A DNA stretch of 64,000 nucleotides from Hyphococcus sp. GTDB lineage: Bacteria; Pseudomonadota; Alphaproteobacteria; Caulobacterales; Parvularculaceae. Position numbers and translations under genes: made by a program. Below, piece after piece: positions 28,307 through 35,362 of the stretch. The stretch lies in the NCBI GenBank assembly GCA_021776335.1, contig JAJFGB010000009.1, forward strand, positions 62,001 to 126,000, written 5' to 3'. The stretch's first letter is position 1. Each line of letters starts with the position of its first letter. Below the pieces are notes generated by a model. The model was not told the origin of the DNA and did no database searches. It saw only the letters and a program-made list of their open reading frames with translations.

Positions 28307-30052
28307 ATGGATGCGGTACGCGATCGCCTGTTGGAATTTTCGTTTTTTGCCGGGCTGGATCCCGAGGCGTTGGATTCCATTGCCGCGCGCGGCGTTTGGC
28401 AATCATTGGCGGGCGGCTGGGAGCTTTTCGCTGAGGGCGCGGCCTCGGATGCATTACATTTTAATTTATCGGGACGGCTGATCATTGTTCGGTGCGGCGA
28501 GGCGGGTGACGAGGTCATCGGTTATGTGCGCGCAGGTGAACCCGTGGGCGAGATGTCGCTACTTTCCGGTGAGGCGCATTCGGCGTCGGTTTACGCTTTG
28601 CGCGACACGGAGGTTTTAACTCTTTCTCGCGGTGATGTTGAAGAGCTGATCCATGATCACGGCGACTTTGCGGGCGCGCTGGCCCGTGCGGTGCTGGGTC
28701 GGGCGCGCCACCCAAAAGCGAGTTTTCAACAATCGGCGCCACGCATTTTTGCACTGATCGCTTCGTCACCGTCCATAGATGTTGATATGCGTGCGAAAGG
28801 GCTTGCTGATCGGATTGCCCGTTATGGCGTAAATGTGGATTGGATGCCGGTGAGCGAAAACGCCCCGGACAGCCGCACCTTTGATCGGGCCGAAGAAGCG
28901 CAGGATGTATTGTTGCTTGCTGCGCGTGTTGATGACAGTCCGTGGTATCGATTTGTCATCCGGCACGCAGATCGATTTTTAGTAATGGCGCGCAGGGATG
29001 CGAAACCGCCGCGGCCGTTCCCGATGACCACAGCTGCCGGTGAACGGGCGCGAAAGTTCCGTTTGGTTGATCTCATCATGTATCATGAGGGCGCGCCAGC
29101 TTGTCCGGTTACAGAATGGATGGACGCTGTCGGCGCGGCGCGCGTAATCAATTGTCACGGTAGCGCCTGTGACGAACGTCTGGCGCGCATTGTATGCGGC
29201 AAATCGGTTGGCCTTGTTTTATCCGGCGGCGGCGCCCGTGCATACGCGCATATAGGTGCTGTCATGGCGTTGCGTGAGGCAGGCGTACCGATTGATTTTG
29301 TTTGCGGCGCTTCCATGGGCGCCGTGATAGCGGCGTGCATTGCCATGGGTTGGGATGACGAAGAAATAGAGGAGCGGGTTCGTGATGCTTTTGTCCGTTC
29401 GAATCCTTTGGGTGATCACGTATTGCCGGTTGTGGCGCTGACAAAAGGCATTCGAGTTGAAGAACGGCTGGAAAAGCATTTCGGTGGTGCGCTGATTGAG
29501 GAGCTTGAAATTCCCTTTTTCTGCGTTTCATCGGATATCTCCGAGGGCGTCGCGCGCATACATCGTCGCGGTGTGTTGTGCAAAGCATTGCGGGCGTCTA
29601 TCGCGCTGCCCGGTATTCTGCCGCCCGTGATTGATGGGGATGCGCTGCTTGTCGACGGTGCGGTTATCAATAATTTCCCAACAGACATAATGGCGAATGT
29701 CCATCGCGGCTTGACAATCGGCATTGATGTTGCGCGGCGTGGTGCGATCGACATCGAAGCATTTCGCGATCCGCCGGGTTTTTTTGCTTGGATCGCGCAG
29801 CGCGGGGCCAAATCGGCGCCGCCAATCGTTTCGTTGTTGATGCGTACAGCGACAGCGCGTCATGAACGGATTCTCAAAATACACCCAGCCGACATTATGA
29901 TTGCGCCACCGGTTCCCGGCGTAGAACTACGTGATTGGGAGGAGTATGATGAGGCGGTTTCAAACGGCTACCACGTTGCCAGGGCGGCAATCGACGAGCA
30001 CTGGGACTCGCTTGGCGGCATTGCTGCGACCGCGCGCAAGGCGGGTCCATGA
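28307..30052 (+). CDS. Patatin-like phospholipase with cyclic-nucleotide-binding domain (NTE type)
   Basis: 581 residues from the ATG at 28307; a GTG three codons upstream is equally close. Residues 10-125 form a cNMP-binding-like barrel (GELFAEGAASDALHF-like start, GEPVGEMSLLSGEAHSASV core). A middle linker (about 130-300) is followed by a patatin domain: oxyanion loop SGGGARAYAHIGAV, nucleophile Ser336 in GASMG and catalytic Asp in DGAVINNFP. The pair Ser/Asp acts as lipase or lysophospholipase at the inner membrane. The glutamate and arginine of classic cAMP-binding sites are not both obvious, so ligand binding is uncertain. It stands alone between two conserved operons. Confidence 0.9.
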   Translation: MDAVRDRLLEFSFFAGLDPEALDSIAARGVWQSLAGGWELFAEGAASDALHFNLSGRLIIVRCGEAGDEVIGYVRAGEPVGEMSLLSGEAHSASVYALRDTEVLTLSRGDVEELIHDHGDFAGALARAVLGRARHPKASFQQSAPRIFALIASSPSIDVDMRAKGLADRIARYGVNVDWMPVSENAPDSRTFDRAEEAQDVLLLAARVDDSPWYRFVIRHADRFLVMARRDAKPPRPFPMTTAAGERARKFRLVDLIMYHEGAPACPVTEWMDAVGAARVINCHGSACDERLARIVCGKSVGLVLSGGGARAYAHIGAVMALREAGVPIDFVCGASMGAVIAACIAMGWDDEEIEERVRDAFVRSNPLGDHVLPVVALTKGIRVEERLEKHFGGALIEELEIPFFCVSSDISEGVARIHRRGVLCKALRASIALPGILPPVIDGDALLVDGAVINNFPTDIMANVHRGLTIGIDVARRGAIDIEAFRDPPGFFAWIAQRGAKSAPPIVSLLMRTATARHERILKIHPADIMIAPPVPGVELRDWEEYDEAVSNGYHVARAAIDEHWDSLGGIAATARKAGP

Positions 30053-30070
30053 CGCCAAGTGCATTCGCGA

Positions 30071-30877
30071 TCAATGCTTGGTATAGTGAAAGGCGTGAAG
30101 CATCTCGCCCGCAGTATTTTTGACGATCTCGCATTGCATCTGCGACAGGCTAGTCCGCCAACGCCCAACACGCTCCGTGCTTAGGGGGTGGCGGAGATGC
30201 GAGCGGCTCTCTTGCTCGACGCCGACAAGGGGAATGTCGGTTTCATAAAACCGTATGACGCGGTTGTCGAAGGGCTCTTCGAGAAAACCGAACAATGCCT
30301 GCAGTGTTTTCTTTGGATTGCTGACCAAGGCCTCATAGTGAAGGACATGAAAACGCTTCGGATTGTTAATTGCTTGCGCAGCCTGGAACCCAATACCGGT
30401 AAGGCCGCCCCAATAGGCGGCCGCAGCAGTTGTGTCCGTCACATGGGGAAAGGGCTTGCCGCTCGTTGGATTGCACCAGTCGCGCTGCAGAAGTGACGCG
30501 ACGACATCGCGTCCGTCGCGGACAACGTGAATGAACTTCGCGTTTGGAAATAAAATCGCAAGGTCTTGGAATGCCAGGACATTAAGCGGTGTTTTTTCAA
30601 CAATCAGTCGGCTCTGCGATGTAGCGGGCGCCTTCGCCAATAATTTCCAAAGTGCGGTTGAAAAATTTTTATTTACCGCTTGGGGAGCAAGGGCGAAGTG
30701 GGCTTCGTGCAATTCTCCGAGCTGTGATGAAAATGCTCGCCATTGCAACGCCAGTCCAGGCAGGATGCCGGTGTCGGGGCCACAAAAAATATGCGGGTGC
30801 GCGCTGAGGATAGCGCGCAGCAGTGTTAAGCCGGATCGCGGCGCCCCTCCGGCGAAGACGAGCCCCTTACCAGTCAT
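30071..30877 (-). CDS. Sulfotransferase resembling tyrosylprotein sulfotransferase (second of pair)
   Basis: 268 residues from the ATG at 30877, overlapping the preceding gene by 11 bases; an ATG at 30889 is the alternative. The PAPS 5'-phosphate loop is GGAPRSGLTLLRAIL and the 3'-phosphate strand is FIHVVRDGRDVVASLL; EKTPLNVLAF supplies the conserved Lys. The spacing and the block CGPDTGILP resemble animal TPST and the gene upstream. Asp35 replaces the glutamate, and Gly37 replaces the arginine, that I recall as active-site residues in TPST, so its substrate or activity may differ from its neighbour. Cytoplasmic by sequence: no signal peptide. Confidence 0.85.
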   Translation of the reverse strand: MTGKGLVFAGGAPRSGLTLLRAILSAHPHIFCGPDTGILPGLALQWRAFSSQLGELHEAHFALAPQAVNKNFSTALWKLLAKAPATSQSRLIVEKTPLNVLAFQDLAILFPNAKFIHVVRDGRDVVASLLQRDWCNPTSGKPFPHVTDTTAAAAYWGGLTGIGFQAAQAINNPKRFHVLHYEALVSNPKKTLQALFGFLEEPFDNRVIRFYETDIPLVGVEQESRSHLRHPLSTERVGRWRTSLSQMQCEIVKNTAGEMLHAFHYTKH

Positions 30878-31670
30878 TGTCGCGTGCATATTCGAGTTTC
30901 ATCAAGAGGGCGCCGGCTTGTCCTTTGATCGCCGCTTTTGTCTCTTCGGAAAAGTCTTGCCGCCAGCGGCCAACGGACTGGGTATATAACGGCTTTGCGA
31001 TCTGACCCTCGCTGGCTTCCGCGACGCCGGTTCGAATTTTATCGCCTAGGTGAAATGACAGCGTTTGGTCGCTCCAGGGCTCATCCAAAAAGCCAAAAAG
31101 GCGGCCTAGCGCTTCGCGCGGATTTGCAACAAGATTTTCATAACGAATTTCAAAGACTCGAATGCCGGCATCTCTGGCATTGAGGCCAGTGGTGACGTGA
31201 TGCGCCCAGGTCGCCGCTGCGATCGCCGGATTACGCGTCATCTCCATGGGTTTGCCGGTTCGGGTGTCCGTCCAGTCCATAGTGAGAAGGGAGGCGACGA
31301 CATCACGGCCATCGCGAATGACATGTACGAAGTCGGCGTCTGGAAAGAGCTCGTTGAGTTCAGTGAAATGCAGCACATTTGCCGGGGTCTTCTCCGCGAT
31401 TCGATCCTTACCCCGCAAAATGAGATAGGGCTCAAGGAAAGAACCTATAAGATCGTGAAAGGCCTCCTTAAGATGCTCGGGCGTCAGGCCGTAATATGTT
31501 TCCAGCGTATCGCCGCATAATTGACGGGTCTGGGCAGAAAAACCTGCCAATGCCGGGATCACGCGCAATTCCGGTCCGCACGCAATATTCGGGTGCCGGT
31601 CAATCATGGCGCGTATAAGTGTTGTGCCGGATCGCGGCATGCCGCCGATAAATATGGGCCGCGAAATCAT
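30867..31670 (-). CDS. Sulfotransferase resembling tyrosylprotein sulfotransferase (first of pair)
   Basis: 267 residues from the ATG at 31670. The start RPIFIGGMPRSGTTLIRAM is strikingly like metazoan TPST (IFIGGVPRSGTTLMRAML in memory), as is ACGPELRVIP (TPST: CGEETRVIP) with Glu34 and Arg36 at the catalytic positions. EKTPANVLHF, FVHVIRDGRDVVASLL and FEIRYENLVANPREAL complete the PAPS-binding fold. The C-terminal SVGRWRQDF block is common to both sulfotransferases here. It starts 7 bases after the 2OG oxygenase stop and overlaps the next gene, so the three are one operon. Protein or peptide tyrosine sulfation is an inference; a small-molecule acceptor is possible. Confidence 0.88.
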   Translation of the reverse strand: MISRPIFIGGMPRSGTTLIRAMIDRHPNIACGPELRVIPALAGFSAQTRQLCGDTLETYYGLTPEHLKEAFHDLIGSFLEPYLILRGKDRIAEKTPANVLHFTELNELFPDADFVHVIRDGRDVVASLLTMDWTDTRTGKPMEMTRNPAIAAATWAHHVTTGLNARDAGIRVFEIRYENLVANPREALGRLFGFLDEPWSDQTLSFHLGDKIRTGVAEASEGQIAKPLYTQSVGRWRQDFSEETKAAIKGQAGALLMKLEYARDNDW

Positions 31671-31677
31671 GTTATCA

Positions 31678-32493
31678 TCAACTTTGTGCGCCGGGCGCCC
31701 GATTGGGATCGGCGCCGGACCGCAGCCAACCGGTGATTGAATAACGCGACGCGCCCGCAAATGGCGCCACCGCGCTTACAGAGTGTTTTTGAGGAACGCG
31801 GAAAATGTTGAGCGCATTGAATTTTGGCGTGAAGGCTTCGATGACATGGCCGTTGGCGCCATAAAACTGCAGCAACCCGCCCCAATCAGCACGCCATTCC
31901 CTGGTCAAATTTAGGACATAGGCGCAACACCGGTTCTTGCCGGAGATATTGTCATCATGAACGGTCAGAAAATGGCCAGGCTCGTATTTCGTCGCTTGTG
32001 CGTCCGCGAATTTGATCGTGTTGTCGCCAGTAACGGCGCGAACAAACGCCAGGAAAGACGGGCTGTTGAGGAATTCGAAGGCCTGGCGCAGTAGCCCCTT
32101 TGACAGGCGACCGCTGAAATAGGAATCGTAAATAGGGTAGTTTGCAAAAAGATATTGAAAGTGGGAGCGGGCTTGACTGTGAACAGCGTCGGCAAATTTG
32201 ATCTGATCATCGTTTGAAAGCCCCGCTATTCCAGATGCATCGAGGTCCAAATGACGGCCATTGCTGTTTGTGACGATATTCCAGTGCGTATCTTTCTTCA
32301 TCGTGTTGACTATGTTTTCCGCGCTCTGAGCCGCCAGGATGTCAGGGATGTGGACCCGGCCCGACGATTCAAAGCGGTTGCGCAAGTCAGTCAAATCGTT
32401 TCGTTTTGCCAAACAAAGATCGTCGCATCGCGTTAACGATTGTCCGATCGTTGCGTGATCGTTCGACGTGTTTGTAAGATTCGATGTGCTCAT
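31678..32493 (-). CDS. 2OG-Fe(II) oxygenase, prolyl-hydroxylase-like (OGFOD1/PHD type)
   Basis: 271 residues. The iron triad is His179-x-Asp181 (FLTVHDDNISG) and His237 (VPQKHSVSAV), and the 2-oxoglutarate Arg is Arg250 in SRYSITGWLRS. The order YVLNLTREWRADWGGLLQF, FTPKFNALNIFRV, then RYSITGW closely follows Tpa1/OGFOD1 and PHD2-type prolyl hydroxylases, which act on protein prolines. It opens the operon with two TPST-like sulfotransferases. The product could be a hydroxylated and sulfated protein. No signal peptide. The N-terminal 40 residues are not conserved in my memory of the family. Confidence 0.87.
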   Translation of the reverse strand: MSTSNLTNTSNDHATIGQSLTRCDDLCLAKRNDLTDLRNRFESSGRVHIPDILAAQSAENIVNTMKKDTHWNIVTNSNGRHLDLDASGIAGLSNDDQIKFADAVHSQARSHFQYLFANYPIYDSYFSGRLSKGLLRQAFEFLNSPSFLAFVRAVTGDNTIKFADAQATKYEPGHFLTVHDDNISGKNRCCAYVLNLTREWRADWGGLLQFYGANGHVIEAFTPKFNALNIFRVPQKHSVSAVAPFAGASRYSITGWLRSGADPNRAPGAQS

Positions 32494-32704
32494 GAGCCAA
32501 AACTATGCGTTCCGTTCCGCTAAATCCTGAGGTCGTGGTGAGGAAAATGTGAGGGATGAACGGTTCGGCGAGCCGAGAGAACGCATCGTCGAAAAACAAT
32601 ATTCTGCGATTGAGCTTGAGGCCGATAGCGCGGTTAATCGGCAGGAACGGTAGCGGAATTCTTGGCGCGCAAATGTGAGTCGGATGAATTGAAGGGTGGC
32701 GTCT

Positions 32705-33190
32705 GTGAATCTCCAGGAGACAGAAGCCTATTTACTTTACGAATTTACCGTCTATCCGCGCCGCAATGTAATCGTAGGCCCGATCCAGACGCATCAGATC
32801 GAACCAAAGGTAATGGACGTGTTGTGCGCCCTGATGGTGCGCCACGGAGATGTCTTGTCGCGCGATCAACTGATCGCGACGGTATGGGGTGGTAGCGTAG
32901 GCGGTGATGAACGGCTCACAAGGGCAATTTCTCAGCTGCGAAAAGCGTTTATAGATGACGCGAAATCGCCGCGGTTCATTGAGACGGTGTCAAAGCGCGG
33001 TTATCGGCTCGTTTGTCCTGTTGCGGTCGAACAGAGTGGCCAGATCGATAAAAGCGGCGAAAAAACACCCTTTGATTCAGTCGCTTTTGAGCCGACCACA
33101 GATTTCGACCGCCGCGCGGCGATTATGGTCACCGGGCTGGCGGTTGGCGTCTTGGTAATCTTGGCAGTTGCGCTGCTCTCGCTGTCCTAA
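32705..33190 (+). CDS. ToxR/CadC-like membrane transcription regulator (short)
   Basis: 161 residues from GTG at 32705 (GAAGG nine bases upstream); a GTG at 32696 is possible. The N-terminal winged helix is of OmpR/PhoB type: LCALMVRHGDVLSRDQLIA, DERLTRAISQLRKAF and FIETVSKRGYRLV. After a 30-residue linker a single membrane segment (IMVTGLAVGVLVILAVALLSL) ends the protein, leaving almost no periplasmic part. CadC-type proteins sense at the membrane while bound to DNA; here the sensing part may be a partner. It is divergent from the oxygenase-sulfotransferase operon across 211 bp and is its most likely regulator. Confidence 0.85.
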   Translation: MNLQETEAYLLYEFTVYPRRNVIVGPIQTHQIEPKVMDVLCALMVRHGDVLSRDQLIATVWGGSVGGDERLTRAISQLRKAFIDDAKSPRFIETVSKRGYRLVCPVAVEQSGQIDKSGEKTPFDSVAFEPTTDFDRRAAIMVTGLAVGVLVILAVALLSLS

Positions 33191-33201
33191 TACTCGCACA
33201 A

Positions 33202-33972
33202 TCAGCGATTGATGGCGGTGAGCATATAATTGACATCGGTATCTTCACTGATACGCCAGATATCCATGAGCGGATTATACGAAACGCCGGCCTCGGCAGT
33301 AATGAAGAGGCCCGCATGCGTTAGCGCGGCCTTCGCCTCATCCGGTTTTACGAATTTGCGGGGGTCATGGGTGCCGGCGGGCAACCAGCGCAATATATAT
33401 TCGGCGCCTATCTTCGCCAACGCTACAGCTTTTAGCGTTCGGTTGATTGTCGCAAGCACCATCACGCCGCCTGGCTTTAGCAGTTTTACTGAAGCTTCCA
33501 GAAAAAGCGGAACATCGGCCACATGTTCAACGACTTCCAAATTAAGAACAACGTCAAATGGCGCCTCATTTTCCGCGACAAGCGCTTCGACTGTTGTCGT
33601 GCGATAATCTATATCGAGGCCGAGCGGCGAAGCATGCGCCAGGGCGGTTTTGATGTTGCGTTCGGCAGCATCGATTGCAACGACTTCAGCGCCGAGGCGG
33701 CGCATGGGTTCAGCAACGAGACCACCGCCGCATCCTATATCTATCAGGCGCAAACCCTCCATCGGTTTTTTGGCGCGCCGGTCACGGCCAAAATGGGCGC
33801 AGACGCCGTCGCGAATATAGGCCAGGCGTACAGGGTTGAATTTGTGAAGCGGCCTGAATTTCCCAAATGGATCCCACCACTCATCGGCGATGGCCGCGAA
33901 TTTTTCGATCTCCGCCGGGTTGACGGTGGTTTCGCCCGTCGAAGGCGTCGAAACTGTCTCAAATTGCGTCAT
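33202..33972 (-). CDS. ubiG: Ubiquinone biosynthesis O-methyltransferase
   Basis: 256 residues, typical for alphaproteobacterial UbiG. It adds both O-methyl groups in ubiquinone synthesis. Features are [28 protein letters not shown] loop [33 protein letters not shown], and [13 protein letters not shown] with GVSYNPL near the end. It is divergent from lysC, a pairing conserved in rhizobia and relatives. Confidence 0.97.
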   Translation of the reverse strand: MTQFETVSTPSTGETTVNPAEIEKFAAIADEWWDPFGKFRPLHKFNPVRLAYIRDGVCAHFGRDRRAKKPMEGLRLIDIGCGGGLVAEPMRRLGAEVVAIDAAERNIKTALAHASPLGLDIDYRTTTVEALVAENEAPFDVVLNLEVVEHVADVPLFLEASVKLLKPGGVMVLATINRTLKAVALAKIGAEYILRWLPAGTHDPRKFVKPDEAKAALTHAGLFITAEAGVSYNPLMDIWRISEDTDVNYMLTAINR

Positions 33973-34087
33973 GCTTACCTGATCCTCGCTTGCGTCGTCT
34001 TGGCCAGCTGCCTACAGATACGCGCGAGATTTACGTTCCCGATCACCATATACAAGACGGCAAGAATTCGCAGGTCATAATTCCCCC

Positions 34088-35353
34088 ATGTCTCGGATTG
34101 TCATGAAATTCGGCGGCACGTCAGTCGCCAGTCTGGAACGCATCCGTGCGGTGGCGGCGATCGTGCGCCGGGAGGCGGATGCGGGGCATTCGGTCGCTGT
34201 GGTGGTTTCAGCCATGGCTGGGGAAACCAACCGGCTGGTGGAGCTATGTTCGGAGGTTGGCGATCCCGCTCCAGCGCTTGATGCGCGAAATGTAGAATAT
34301 GATGCAGTGGTCGCCACGGGCGAGCAGGCGAGCGCCGGCCTTGTGGCGTTGGTAATGCAGAATCTCGGCTATCGCGCTCGATCATGGCAGGGATGGCAGA
34401 TTCCGCTCAAAACCGATCGCGCTCATGGCAAGGCGCGAATCACAGACATAGATCAGAGTGATATCGGCGAGTCGATCGACAATGGCGAGATAGCGATTGT
34501 CGCGGGTTTTCAGGGCGTTGCTGATGGCGGACGAATTGCCACGCTGGGCCGTGGTGGATCAGATACTTCAGCAGTGGCGCTTGCGGCGGCAATCAAAGCA
34601 GAGCGCTGCGATATCTATACAGATGTCGACGGCGTTTATACAACCGATCCTCGGTTGACCAAACAAGCGCGCCGGATACCGAAGATTTCCTATGAAGAGA
34701 TGCTTGAAATGGCGTCGGTTGGCGCCAAGGTTCTGCAAACGCGCTCGGTTGAATTGGCGATGGCCTATCATGTGCCGCTGCGCGTGCTATCAAGTTTCGA
34801 TCCCCCGGACGCGCCCGGACCCGGCACCATTATCTGCGACGAGGAAGATATCGTGGAACAAAATATTGTAACGACCGTCACGCCGGATTTCGATGAGGCT
34901 GCGGTCACAATCCTTGCTGTTCCCGATGAACCGGGACGTGCGGCTGGAATTTTTATAGCGCTGGCCGACGCCAATATTAATATTGATATGATTGTGCAGA
35001 GCGCTTCGCGTGAGCCGGGCTTTGCAAATATTTCCTTTACAACCAAAGAAGGTGATGTTGAGCGCGCTATCACGCTTTTGGCGGGAGAGCAGGAGAAAAT
35101 CGGATTTAAGACACTTCAATCCGACAGGAATGTCGCTAAGGTTTCTGTCATTGGTGTTGGTATGAAAAGCCACGCTGGCGTAGCGGCAACTATGTTCAAA
35201 ACGTTGGCTGACAAAGGCATTAACATTCAGAATATTTCGACTTCTGAAATTAAAATCAGCGTTCTGATTAACGCTGATGCGGCAGAGTACGCCGTGCGTG
35301 TTCTACATGAAGCTTATGGTCTCGACAAAAAGCAGCAACCGGCGCCGGTCTGA
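34088..35353 (+). CDS. lysC: Aspartate kinase
   Basis: 421 residues. It phosphorylates aspartate, the first step towards lysine, threonine and methionine. Motifs: VMKFGGTSVAS at the N-terminus, VVVSAMAGETNRLV, TLGRGGSDTSAVALAAA and IYTDVDGVYTTDPR; two ACT domains follow (ILAVPDEPGRAAGIF; SVIGVGMKSHAGVAATMF), which normally give feedback inhibition by lysine/threonine. It is 9 bp upstream of ptsP and likely co-transcribed. Confidence 0.97.
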   Translation: MSRIVMKFGGTSVASLERIRAVAAIVRREADAGHSVAVVVSAMAGETNRLVELCSEVGDPAPALDARNVEYDAVVATGEQASAGLVALVMQNLGYRARSWQGWQIPLKTDRAHGKARITDIDQSDIGESIDNGEIAIVAGFQGVADGGRIATLGRGGSDTSAVALAAAIKAERCDIYTDVDGVYTTDPRLTKQARRIPKISYEEMLEMASVGAKVLQTRSVELAMAYHVPLRVLSSFDPPDAPGPGTIICDEEDIVEQNIVTTVTPDFDEAAVTILAVPDEPGRAAGIFIALADANINIDMIVQSASREPGFANISFTTKEGDVERAITLLAGEQEKIGFKTLQSDRNVAKVSVIGVGMKSHAGVAATMFKTLADKGINIQNISTSEIKISVLINADAAEYAVRVLHEAYGLDKKQQPAPV

Positions 35354-35362
35354 CGAGTTGCA

